Source of the DNA: Priapulus caudatus
Taxonomy: Eukaryota; Priapulida; Priapulimorpha; Priapulimorphida; Priapulidae
Reading direction: 5' to 3'
Assembly: GCF_000485595.1 (NCBI RefSeq)
Contig: NW_014577106.1
Span: forward strand, 71,954 to 121,000
DNA length: 49,047 nt
The number at the start of each line of letters is the position of its first letter. Position 1 is the stretch's first letter. The position numbers were made by a program, and so were the translations under genes. The notes beneath the pieces are model-generated. The model did not search any database and had not been told where the DNA came from. It saw only the letters and a program-made list of their open reading frames with translations. This document shows positions 1 through 9,188 of this stretch, one piece after another.

Positions 1-16
1 TATCAAGCATGAATTT

Positions 17-625
17 TCAAATGTCGAATCTGTCACTCCTGAGCAGGGGCGTAGCTACGGGGGGCCTGGGGGGCACGAGTCCCCCATAAATTTTCTGTGC
101 CCCCTCAGGTGCCCCCCACCCAGCATGGGACAACATCGCGCGCAAGTAGTTTTTCACTCTCTTGAGAACACTGAATGATCTCTCACCGCTGCAGTTAGTC
201 ATCATCAGAGATAAGAATATTGAGAGCATGGTGCCAACGTTTGGAAGAGAATTTCGAAGTGCTGGGTTGCCCATCATCACGCGATGCATCCAAATCTCTG
301 GAGCGTCATTTTGCTTGGAGGACAGGTAGTCACCTTAATTCAGATGCAAAATCTGACTTCAGAATGGAGGAAAAGAAGAGGAGTTCACTGCATGGAGAGC
401 TCAGGTTCAAGGTCACTTGGATAACTATCCACCACTACCTTTGCATACTTGTCCATTTCTTCAGCAGAAATGCTAGTTAGCCTTCGAAGGAACCCAAATT
501 TCCCACTGATGGTTGAACAGTATAATTTTTTTTTGTAGTCACAACACTTTATAGGGCCGGTCGACTTGTAGGGCCGGGGGCAAATGCCCCCTTTGCCCCA
601 TTGATAATCCGCTACTGTGCACAAT
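17..625 (-). pseudogene. hAT-family (ZMYM1-like) transposase C-terminal remnant
   Basis: Read on the minus strand, about 385-480 encodes a stretch containing SAEEMDKYAKVVVDSYPSDL. About 130-290 encodes TNCSGERSFSVLKRVKNYLR, which matches the conserved C-terminal dimerisation block of hAT transposases (T-N-C-S-x-E-R-S-F-S-x-L-K-R-x-K-N-Y-L-R). Between them the frame is broken by stops and shifts. On the minus strand the element starts near 618 with CAGTAGCGGATTATCAATGG, a hAT-like terminus followed by C/G-rich sequence. No intact DDE domain or BED finger is present, so this is a dead or internally deleted copy. The transposase frame is cut at about 125 by a second element end. The family assignment rests on motif recognition. 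Confidence 0.72.
46..125. mobile_element. Short element end nested in the hAT remnant
   Basis: A block beginning CAGGGGCGTAGCTACGGGGG and very rich in G and C runs interrupts the hAT transposase reading frame just after the conserved NYLR block. The start resembles the CAGGGGCG termini seen at 1893 and, degenerate, near 8420. Only one terminus is evident, so it is a fragment or a solo end. Family unknown. Confidence 0.4.
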
Positions 626-1387
626 AAGCCGCTCTCAATCTTACGGGCTGTACGGGTTGCCTGTTGTTTTGGCTGGGATCAATTTTCAACTGAGTAGGCC
701 CTATACTTAATGGCGCCATAAGTAGATAACGCAGACAAGAATGCTGCAAAAAAATCCATATGTCTGTGTCTTAGGGGCAGGGGGTAACACCATTGTCACG
801 TGGTATGACGTCGGGAGCTCCGCTTTTAGGCAGTGCCTAAATCTGAATATTAGCCATAGAAATAATATAGATAACCTAGAATGCTGATAGCCCAAGAAAA
901 TTGACCCCAGCGAGCGACGCTAGCGCCCCTACCGAAGACGGGAGCACTACCGCGGGAAATTTGTGTTTACATTGACTAAACTCAGCGATCACGTGCGCCT
1001 TCGAATCGCTCCCAAACTTTTAATACAACACAATTTCTAATATACTTATGCAATATTGCCCTGCTAGGTATAAGTGAGATCGGAAAGTCCAGCTGTGCTA
1101 TGTATAGGTCACAGAAAAAGGGGGTACTATAAAATGGCCGAAGCGCGCTTAGGAATTAAAGTACATGATTAATGTAAACACTCGTGCGTTTTTAGTTTTT
1201 GCTTTCCGATTTGGCTTATTAGGGGCCCTGGCAGAACATTTTTTCCATTTGTAAACCTACATAAACGTACAAAAACGTCTATCTATATTATCAAGAGCTA
1301 GCGTATAAAGAAGGTATGTAAGTATTATTATGTCAAGCCTTCTTTATACGCTCTTGGTATTATTTCTATGGTTATAGCCAATGCGCA
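626..1387. other. Upstream region of the HMG-box gene, no gene seen
   Basis: There is no credible coding sequence here. An interrupted inverted repeat lies at 1293-1357, directly 5' of the first coding exon. The promoter of the HMG-box gene should lie here, but no core promoter element could be assigned. Confidence 0.4.
1293..1357. repeat. Inverted repeat upstream of the HMG-box gene
   Basis: The left arm (CAAGAG, CTA, GCGTATAAAGAAGG) and the right arm (CCTTCTTTATACGCTCTTGG) pair over about 20 bases apart from a 3-base insertion in the left arm. The loop between them is about 24 bases. It could be a MITE relic or a transcribed hairpin in the 5' UTR. Confidence 0.6.
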
Positions 1388-1676
1388 GTGAACGCGCACG
1401 CGCGACGCAGCGGTGCCATGAGAACAAGATGCGGTTGTCAAGACAACGACGCCCTTTTGGAAACATTTAGAACAATTCAGTTCACGGTTAGAACAATAAG
1501 GAGGAGCTTGAATCAAGAATTGTTCGTTTATGATTGTAAGGACAATATGACACATATAAATAATCTTAGGTCAGATGAAACAGAGCAATATGAGCGCGAT
1601 GATTCAAGTGACTCATTCCTGTCTTTGCCAGCGTATGCACAGTGTCCGGTTGTGTCGCAGTATACAGAGGCAGAAC
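1388..1676 (+). CDS. HMG-box gene, coding exon 1 (N-terminus)
   Basis: Open from the ATG at 1388 to a GTAAGC donor at 1677, ending one base into a codon that the next exon completes as Leu. It encodes 96 residues with an acidic, Ser-rich end (DETEQYERDDSSDSF). The open frame runs nine more codons past the donor before a stop, as expected for intron read-through. A 5' non-coding exon may lie upstream. Confidence 0.65.
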
Positions 1677-4600
1677 GTAAGCAAATTCGAGAGTAGTGTA
1701 GGCCTAGTGTGTATCGTTAAAAGTATTCGCAATGTTACATTATTTAACACAAATGGCATGCGTCTAATCTACGAACTAGGTTAATCTCGTAAGTAACGCA
1801 CTACTACTACTACGCCTACTACTAGGTAGGTATGTTTTGGGTGCATAATAATATATGCTATGCATTCGTTTGCGGTTTAGATGTAAATACAGCAGGGGCG
1901 TGTACAGGATTTTGACCAGGAAGGGGTCTAACCGTAACCCAAACTTGCGAGCACGCGAAGGGTGGGGGGTCTGGGGGCCCTCCCCCATAAATTTTTGAAA
2001 TTAGACCCCTTCAGATGCGTTTTCTGCGCGAGCAGGGGGGGTCCGGACCCCCGGCCCCCCCCCCCCCTGTACACGCCCCTGTACAGCGTACCATGATTTC
2101 ATTGAATGGCATGCATCCGCTATTATACCTAGAGAAAACTCATTACAGCTCAATATAATGTGTTATAGTTGCAAAGCAGCCAAAGACTTGTTATGATGAA
2201 AAAGGAAGAAAAATCAGAAGACCTCCAAATGCCTTTATGGTATTCTCTAATCGAAGAAGAAAGATTCTTGCAGCAACCTATCCAGGAGAAGGTAATAATT
2301 TTTATAAGAGAAGGTGTCGGTTATAGGGCCGGTTATGTAATTGTAAGCTCATTCACCATACCAGGCCTATATTTTGCATGTCGAGAGCTGCGTGTTCATA
2401 CCCTATAGGGGCCTATAGTCAGGGCCGTGAACAATTTTAAGTGTTCACAGAACTTTTATATGTTAGCTTACATGTATAGCGCAACATCATGCATTCACCT
2501 TAAATAATTATTAATTAATAATATATAGCATAACTAAAACTTATTTACTGATTAAGTTGATGTCAATGACAGTTACATTTGACAACATATAATTAACTAA
2601 TAAACTGCATGTGATGACGAATTTTTCACTTAAATATTTCAATTAGGTGATTAATTGAAAGTTTGGATTCTGATACATTATAAATCCATGTTAAATTATT
2701 TAATTCCAGGCAACAATAATATTAGCACTCGTCTTGGCCGAGAGTGGCGAAACATGCCTGCAAATGAAAAGAAACACTATTTTGATGAAGCTAAGAGACT
2801 GGATGCAGAACACAAACAGAAATATCCATGTATGAGCATGTTTTGGAGCAATGCATTATGCAAACCTTTGAAATGCATGTACAATGTGTGCTATCATGAA
2901 CGTATCTATACAGAAACATATGCTCATGATTAGTGTGATTAATATAATTTTAATTGATGATTTGATCATTATAATGAATTAATATCATTAAAAATCTTAA
3001 TTGATTATGGTAATTAATCTACAAGTTCAAAATTTAATTATTGTATCTAAATAATTTTTTGATTGACATTTGAAATGTTTAGGCAATTACTATAGTAGCA
3101 TATGTATTGGATTATAAAACAATCAGTTGTGATTAATAGTACTAATTAACTACAAGTCATAAAAAAGATAAAAGCTTTGTACTTTTAGATGACATTGTAT
3201 ACTGTATGATAACCATGATTACATTGTTTTACAAGCCAGTATGTATTGAATGACGATTTATAATTATACTATCTGTGCCACATTTATGTTAGCACTTGAC
3301 AGTATTATAGAACAGTGTTGTATATAGCAGTACCTATAAGAGAAACGATCATCAGTATCAATCATTTCCTTGCAGATTATCAGTATTGCCCGGGTGAAGC
3401 CAGGAAGCGGAAACTGCAACAAAAGATTGTACTCGTGACCTCTGACCAAGAAGAAGAGAAAAATACTCCAGGAAAAACAACAAAGCATCGAAAAAAGAAC
3501 ATGCCCGTCTATACTGTCATACCCCCAAATGGGCCAAACCAGTAAAACCCTTTATTATGGTTATCTTAACTTGAAAATACAATTTTTGTTTTTTTCTTAT
3601 CATAATATCATTAAATATGTCTCTATATTGTATGCATATATTTGCTCATGCTCAGCTAGCAAGGATCGTGTTATCATTGTGCATTATGTAAAAAGAAAGG
3701 CTTCAACAAATCATTATAATTTGGGTTGAAAAGAATAAAAGAGTAAGATTGAGTGATAAAACATTGCAATAATCCATTTTTAGGTTGCCAACCTTGCTTC
3801 TAGTAAATCAAAGTGGTGGGCAGACTGTGAGAGACTATGTCACCCAACACCTGATGAAAGAACGTGGAAGTCCTACAGAGATGTCAGGCTGCTGCCACCA
3901 GTCTCAAAATCTGCACTCATGTGGACCTGGTAGATATTTTCTATAACAGTGTATCCCAAGCATAATTATTATGACAGTTTATTAGTTAATTAAGTTGTTA
4001 AATACTCGAAGGGTTTTTCCTCTGAATGAAGTCTGTCAATGAAATGGAATGATGCTTTTTATCTTGAATGACTATGACGAAAGAAATTATTCAGTGAAAT
4101 TATTCAAAACTGTATATACTGTGTTTGCGTATATGCATGCATACACACATGTGAGGATGAGTTTTATGTGTGTATATAAATAATTGTATGTAGGCATATT
4201 GAGTGCACAGTAGTATTCGTTTTTTAGTTGTTTTGTTTTTTATGTGCAATGTATAGTTGGACATGGACAATATGGTCACGTGCCTGAAAGCTATCAGTTT
4301 TCACCTCCCATGAACCCTGGACCAAGTCAAGGGCAAGCTCCATTGGACTGCCCTGAACCATACAGGATTCTAAATGGTGCACCGAATCCTGGTGCACATA
4401 TGTACCACCATCATCACCATCATCACCTCTCTTACCCTTCGCAGCAAAGACCGAACGATCAGTGCCAAGTGACACCCAGTGGTCATGATATTGTAAGTCA
4501 TGTGATGTTAGAGAACTCAGGTTCTACCACTGTTTTTCTTAAGACAAGATTACCTAACATATTAATTGGTAGAATTTTCATAATCACACAAGCAAAGCGA

Positions 4601-5547
4601 GTGTGTTGTGATCACTCGTGTGAGATAGATTGGTCTCTATAGACAAATAGTGATATAGTCTCATATTCTTCTTATGTAGTTATAGTTGCAATTATCGTTG
4701 CTGTTGCACACTTTGAGATTTTATAGGAGGTTTCATATGAATGCCCATATGTGTTTATCTGTGCTAATGAATTCTCTATTAAATTAATTATAGTAAGCAT
4801 TATTTACCATTAGGAGTTCTTTAATTCCTATGTGTAATGATTTGACTATAGTGTAGCATGCAGTTGTATTTTTTGTTAGTTTATGCCAAACAGCTCTGCA
4901 TAGCAACCTATATAGGATGCACATGTTTCTTCAGAGTGGAAGAGGAACCAGCACCTCAGCTCATGGTCAGCACCACTACTGCATCCACAACATGAATTCC
5001 GATCAAAGGAGTTCGGCTGGTATGATATTGTTGTTTGTTTTCCATTCATGATTTATATATAGCGTGTGATTTAATTATGCATGGAATCTTTATTGTACGG
5101 CAGAAAATGATTGTAGTTCAATATCTAATATTTAGTTATCAATTGAATTGTCACACTGTAGTGTTAAGCATTTGCATTTATTTATATGTCCATAAAATAT
5201 AATTCACGATTTCACGTAATTGCAGTGATAAAAAGGTTTAAGAGTGTGTTTTCTACTTGATTTAGCTGTCAAAACATCAAAGTCTCAGCCACCTCAAATC
5301 ATATATGTGCCAGTGGATCGGGAATATGCTAGCTCACTAGGATATGCTGACAATGGAAATGTCATAACAGAGGTACATGTTTACTATAGATGCATGAAAT
5401 AAATAAAAGGTGTGTGATAATAATATAAATTATAATTTCTTACTTTCAAATAAAAATAAGAAAGTTGACAGATATACATTTTAATTGCTATATCCTGAGA
5501 ACTATGTATATGCAACAATATTTTATTGTCTAAAACAGAAATCAGTT

Positions 5548-5612
<65 letters not shown>

Positions 5613-8600
5613 AAGAAAGTAGAATGCATGAGGTGTCAATTTATTTGTATTTTGTGAGCGTTTCAGAACATGTCTTTATCAGGCTTTACAATAAAATGTT
5701 TATTTATTTACATACTAAAAAGGTGGATGGTGCACAGCCTGCCATAGGATCGGCTTTCGAAAATGAGAAAAACCTTGGTCCAGGGGAGTACAGAGTTCCA
5801 TACCAAGTAAGTGTATGGAATTTGTAGAGATTACTTGCTTTTTTACAAGCTTTTTTACGACGTTTGTTTCCGCTAACCCGACCGAGTCCATTTTAAACCG
5901 CCGCGTCGAAACTTTTTATTGTGATCGGCAAAAAAAAAATTCCAACAGGATGTCGATAGGTGAATGCATTGATTTGACTTTGAAGTTATTATAATATGGG
6001 CTGTTATAAGTATAAAACAAGTATTGTTAGAATAAAAAATAAATAAAAAATATTTGATTAAAAAAAAAATTCCTGCCTACCGTGTCACATTTTTTTCAGC
6101 TCGTTAGCGGAAACAAACGTCTTTTTTTTAGGCCTAAGCTAAATTTTGTTTCAAAATAATTCTGGGTAATAAATCAATTTTATCAATTTTTCTATATACA
6201 GGGTAACAACACAGATTCTGTTAGATATGGTTATGAGAGTGAGTATCAACATGCTGCCTATTCCCCTAACCAGTATTATACTGGCAATCAAAGTAACATG
6301 GTAACAACTCCAACTTGGAGCAGACAAGTTGTGCCAGCAGCTCAGGGTAGACCTGATGTCCATGATCTACAGGTACCGCAACGATACATTTATGCTGGTC
6401 ATCCCAACTATGAGTATGAGAGTAACAACAGCAATGATGAGGTAAGGGGTAGACTAAATTCTTTTGGTTCGTTACTGCTTTTAAGCAAAATAGATATGTT
6501 GACCAGTAAAATGTAATTATTCATGTAAGATATTAAATTCATGTCTTAGATTGTGGTTTATAAGAACATGCCTCCACCAGCTGCCTTGTTTAGTAATGTA
6601 TATGACTACATGTCTTTAGAAGGTTTGTGGTCAGCTGCCTTTAGATGGCTCTCCTTTTGATAGATCTTACATAGTGCTAAATTTACCAAGTGTTCTTAAA
6701 TGTCCAATAATGTCATTGTTGTTGATGAAATGTGTCAAGCACTGAAACTAATTTTACACAAGTCTGTTTGAAGATGGAATCTCTCTCTAATACATTTTCT
6801 GTGTAATTTCAGATGCTCGGCTTGTACAATACTGGGAGCGCATCCATTAGCAATGAACCCATTCAACAGAATTTAACAGATCTCTCGTCTGCAACCAGCC
6901 ACGAGACCCTGGATTCGAAGAGCGCGATTAGTTTTCCTTCAGAGACTCGTTCCTGTGTGAGCAGTAGTGACTATGATATAGAGGTCCAATCCGGTGGAAG
7001 AAGGAGCAGAGGAGCTGCATTGGATTCTTCGTACAGTGACAGGGAGCAGTGTTTCCAAGCACCACAGGTGAGGGTGAATATCTGCATTTTAGATGATGAT
7101 GATGATTATAATATTACTAACTGTAATAATAATATTATTAGTAATATTATTAACCTGTAATTAAGGAGGTGTTTTAGAAATGTTCGTCAGGAAAACTATT
7201 AATTTTTAAGCAAATGTACAGGGGCAATATTTGCCTCTTTCTTTTGTATATTACATCCTGATGTACCCTTATTTATTATAGAAGATACTATAAGCTCTGT
7301 TTTTGAATTTATATATTAATATGAATTTTGAATTTGAATTTGTATTATATTATTATCGAATCGTTTTTTGTAAGCCTACATTTGTATTTTGTCCTAGTAG
7401 ATGGCAGCTCCAGTTACATTGCAGCCTGTAGAGACTGTTCTGCATCAAGGCGGAGCAGCAAAAAATTCCTCTTCTGATATGAACATTTACAGGATTGATG
7501 CTGGAGATTTAGTTCCCATCTCCTTATCATCATTGGTCAGTGCACGTTGTAATGTGTATCTCATTGAAATCATACTTTTTGTGAGTGATCTCCTCTCCCC
7601 AGTAAGCCACTAATATTAATATCAGGAGTAGATAATAGAAGATCTTCTATTAATCTACTGCCTGTCGTATAGTGTATGGTCAGGCCTTTATATATATATA
7701 TAACTAATATATAATATCAGTATATATATATATATATGTATGTATATATATATATATATATATACAATACAGAGCATACCTCTGTATAATATAAAAGAAA
7801 AATATGGCACTTCATATCATCCACTTTAGAGTGTAATTCACATGCAGACATTTGTTCGATCAACTTATTACTGTTATTATTTTATGTGCAGGTTTGGGCC
7901 ACAGTCTGTCCTCCCACCTGTTGAGGGATGAAGTGGTGACCTTTCTGGTCCAATACAGCTAGATACGTCAGATATAGACTTTTGTGCAAAGGGAAGAGGC
8001 CATGGACACGGGTGAGGTACAGCAAATGACACAGGGTACGTTATAAAGTCATGCAGTCGTGCACACCTCTCTTTGCATTTTGATCAGCTTTCCCACACGC
8101 TTCCCCCACCTTCCAAATACAAAACTACATTTAGCTTGTGTACTAGAGGAAGTCCACCCATGAAATATATACATGGAAGTTCGTTAACGTTGCCTGGGTT
8201 ACTTGGGTTATGAGAATTGAGTTAGCTAAGGTTGGGGCTAACATTTAGTGTTACTGTTAGTGTAGAGTGTGGCATTAGCAGAGTGTTCGAGTCACTGCAG
8301 GCTTGTGATGGGGGCAGTAGGTTAGGAGTTCTATTTAATATATAGAACTCCTAAGTATATCAGGCCCGTAGCCAGCTTTCTATTGGGGGTTCGTTTTTCA
8401 ATGTCAATTTGCTCGGCCTGAGGGCGCTGTACAAGATTTGTACCAGGGGGGCTTGACCGTAATGCATAGTTGCGAGCACCGCGGAGGGGGGTGTCTGGGG
8501 GGCCCTCCCCAGAACATTTTTTAAAAATTACAGCCCTCAGATGCGTTTCTGCGCGAGGCAAGGGGGGCGTCCGGGTTCCGGGACCCCCCCTGTTACACGC

Positions 8601-9188
8601 CCGCTGCCGGGCGCGAAGCGACCAGGCGGGAGCCAGCGGGAGGCTGTAGCGGGGGGGGGAGGGGTGTGGGAGCAGGGGTGTTCACGTGTTCACCGCTCCC
8701 CGCACGATTGAGGAGATTTTGCAACTTTATTACACTAAAATGGCGCGACCTGAGGGTGAAATTCTTGCAAATTTGTCAAAAAAAAAAATTTTTTGCTTCG
8801 GGCGGCAGGGGCTCGGGGTGTCGGAGGTCTGCGTTTCGAACCCCCCGGAACCCCCTGGTACGGGCTGTGGCTATATTATACTGGTTGTTATACTTATTAC
8901 ACTTTATTATATTATTTTATTATACTAATATTTTTTTACATTTATTATGCTACTTATTATACTTTCCTAGTATATTATACTGGTAAGCATAATTAATTAT
9001 CACGGGTAGTAACTGTGCAATCTATATAGAGAGATCTTGTTGCTGTTCTGTAGACTGGCAGTGTTACTGAGCATGCTGTTGAGATTAAACGTGAGAACGT
9101 TGAAGCAGCAGCCAAGACTGCAGAGATGCAAACACCTCTTAAGAAGAGAAAGGTTCACAGGAAAAATTCTGATGGTCTAGTGAACTAA
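1388..9188 (+). CDS. SOX-like HMG-box transcription factor gene (13 exons)
   Basis: Exons: 1388-1676, 2169-2291, 2710-2829, 3376-3541, 3784-3929, 4257-4492, 4935-5019, 5266-5372, 5723-5806, 6202-6441, 6813-7067, 7401-7535, 9054-9188. All junctions have GT donors and AG acceptors with matching phases, and the sum is 2121 nt, or 706 aa plus stop. One HMG box lies at residues ~110-185, with RRPPNAFMVF, ISTRLGREW, FDEAKRL and AEHKQKYP, then a basic tail (EARKRK). The fold and the MVF/NISTRLG/YP core match the sequence-specific SOX/MATA class, which bends the DNA minor groove in the nucleus. The SOX signature RPMNAFMVW is altered to RPPNAFMVF. The rest is low-complexity, rich in S, Q, P, Y and N, with a seven-His run at 332-338, as in transactivation regions. 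The last exon adds a PLKKRKV nuclear-localisation-like motif. Met 1388, 1418 and 1547 are alternative starts; which is used is unknown. Orthology to a named SOX group is not claimed. Confidence 0.82.
1893..2081. mobile_element. MITE with 15-bp perfect terminal inverted repeats
   Basis: The element begins CAGGGGCGTGTACAG and ends with its exact reverse complement CTGTACACGCCCCTG. It is flanked on both sides by TACAG (1888-1892 and 2082-2086), a likely 5-bp target-site duplication. The 189-bp body has no coding capacity and carries long G and C runs. It lies in intron 1 of the HMG-box gene. A degenerate relative lies at about 8420-8604. Confidence 0.78.
2169..2291 (+). CDS. HMG-box gene exon 2 (HMG box, first half)
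   Basis: The exon lies between the acceptor TTATAG and the donor GGTAATAA. It encodes KGRKIRRPPNAFMVF and then the arginine-rich helix-1 segment NRRRKILAATYPGE. The Phe/Met/Val wedge positions typical of DNA-intercalating HMG boxes are present. It ends one base into a Gly codon. Confidence 0.88.
2710..2829 (+). CDS. HMG-box gene exon 3 (HMG box, second half)
   Basis: After the acceptor TTCCAG the exon encodes NNNISTRLGREWRNMP, then NEKKHYFDEAKRLDAEHKQK and Tyr-Pro. These are helices 2 and 3 of the box. The exon ends one base into a codon at the GTATGA donor. Confidence 0.88.
3376..3541 (+). CDS. HMG-box gene exon 4 (basic tail)
   Basis: The exon starts after TTGCAG and completes the box with YYQYCPGEARKRK, a basic C-terminal tail of the SOX/MAT type. 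A Lys-rich segment follows (EEEKNTPGKTTKHRKKN). The donor is GTAAAA at 3542; the exon ends two bases into a Gln codon. Confidence 0.85.
3784..3929 (+). CDS. HMG-box gene exon 5
   Basis: The reading frame stays open only in the phase set by the previous exon, beginning QLPTLLLVNQSGGQTVRDYV. The acceptor is TTTTTAG and the donor GTAGAT. No domain recognised. Confidence 0.75.
4257..4492 (+). CDS. HMG-box gene exon 6 (His run, Pro/Gln-rich)
   Basis: The exon encodes a Gly/Pro/Gln/Tyr-rich segment ending with seven consecutive His (residues 332-338 of the joined protein) and then SYPSQQRPNDQ. The acceptor is TGTATAG and the donor a consensus GTAAGT. Confidence 0.82.
4935..5019 (+). CDS. HMG-box gene exon 7
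   Basis: A short exon beginning SGRGTSTSAHGQHHYC, with acceptor TTCTTCAG and donor GTATGA. The phase is consistent with both neighbours. Confidence 0.72.
5266..5372 (+). CDS. HMG-box gene exon 8
   Basis: The exon encodes a segment with PPQIIYVPVDREYASSLGY, open in the required phase. The acceptor is TGATTTAG and the donor GTACAT. Confidence 0.75.
5530..5613. repeat. (TA)n microsatellite in an HMG-box gene intron
   Basis: A near-perfect TA dinucleotide run of about 65 bases with a short interruption near 5600. Confidence 0.9.
5723..5806 (+). CDS. HMG-box gene exon 9
   Basis: An 84-nt, 28-codon exon beginning VDGAQPAIGSAFENEKN, flanked by AG and a consensus GTAAGT. Both ends are phase 0, so skipping it would keep the frame. 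Confidence 0.75.
5859..6121. mobile_element. MITE-like element with 19-bp perfect inverted repeats
   Basis: GACGTTTGTTTCCGCTAAC at 5859-5877 is exactly mirrored by GTTAGCGGAAACAAACGTC at 6103-6121. The body of about 263 bp is non-coding and A-rich. It sits in the intron between exons 9 and 10 of the HMG-box gene. Flanking T-runs hide any target-site duplication. Confidence 0.72.
6202..6441 (+). CDS. HMG-box gene exon 10 (Tyr/Asn-rich)
   Basis: Eighty codons open in phase 0, rich in Tyr, Asn and Gln (for example YSPNQYYTGNQSN and PNYEYESNNSNDE). The acceptor is ATACAG and the donor GTAAGG. Confidence 0.82.
6813..7067 (+). CDS. HMG-box gene exon 11 (Ser/Thr-rich)
   Basis: Eighty-five codons, phase 0 at both ends, Ser-rich (SSATSHETLDSKS, SCVSSSDYDIEVQSG). 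The acceptor is AATTTCAG and the donor GTGAGG. The open frame beyond 7067 decays into GAT and AAT triplet repeats, which supports the donor chosen. Confidence 0.8.
7401..7535 (+). CDS. HMG-box gene exon 12
   Basis: The exon encodes a segment beginning MAAPVTLQPVETVLHQGG and ending IDAGDLVPISLSSL. The best donor is GTCAGT at 7536 (phase 0). A second GT at 7547 would shift the phase by one and open a different reading of the 7892 exon. Confidence 0.75.
7680..7766. repeat. TA-rich microsatellite
   Basis: Interrupted TA and TATG dinucleotide runs in the intron after exon 12 of the HMG-box gene. Confidence 0.85.
7892..7924 (+). CDS. Alternative terminal exon of the HMG-box gene
   Basis: After the acceptor TATGTGCAG, splicing from 7535 in phase 0 gives ten codons (VWATVCPPTC) and TGA at 7922-7924, for a product of about 672 aa. 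If the later donor at 7547 is used, the exon reads LGHSLSSHLLRDEVVTFLVQYS to a TAG at 7960 instead. Either way it would replace the NLS-bearing exon at 9054. Transcript evidence is needed to choose. Confidence 0.45.
   Translation, partial: VWATVCPPTC
8355..8880. mobile_element. Cluster of degenerate GC-rich elements
   Basis: About 8420-8604 is a decayed relative of the 1893-2081 MITE. It shares CTGTACAAGATTT-type start sequence, TTGCGAGCACCGCGGAGG, CCCTCAGATGCG and TTTCTGCGCGAG, and ends in TTACACGCCC. It is bordered by AGGCCCGTAGCCAGC at about 8361 and by further G-run sequence to about 8870 that resembles other element ends. Likely nested insertions in the last intron of the HMG-box gene. 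Short open frames here are not credible genes. Confidence 0.55.
9054..9188 (+). CDS. HMG-box gene exon 13 (terminal, NLS-like motif)
   Basis: After the acceptor TTCTGTAG the exon has 44 codons and a TAA. It begins TGSVTEHAVEIKREN and ends PLKKRKVHRKNSDGLVN. PLKKRKV resembles a classical monopartite nuclear-localisation signal. Phase 0 joins directly to exon 12 at 7535 and skips the 7892 exon, whose splicing would put this exon out of frame. Confidence 0.62.
   Translation, partial: TGSVTEHAVEIKRENVEAAAKTAEMQTPLKKRKVHRKNSDGLVN

Noticed and set aside
4406-4426. Cloning-type His tag (vector contamination)
   Set aside because: The seven-His run uses mixed CAC and CAT codons inside a spliced genomic exon with normal flanks, so it is a natural low-complexity run.
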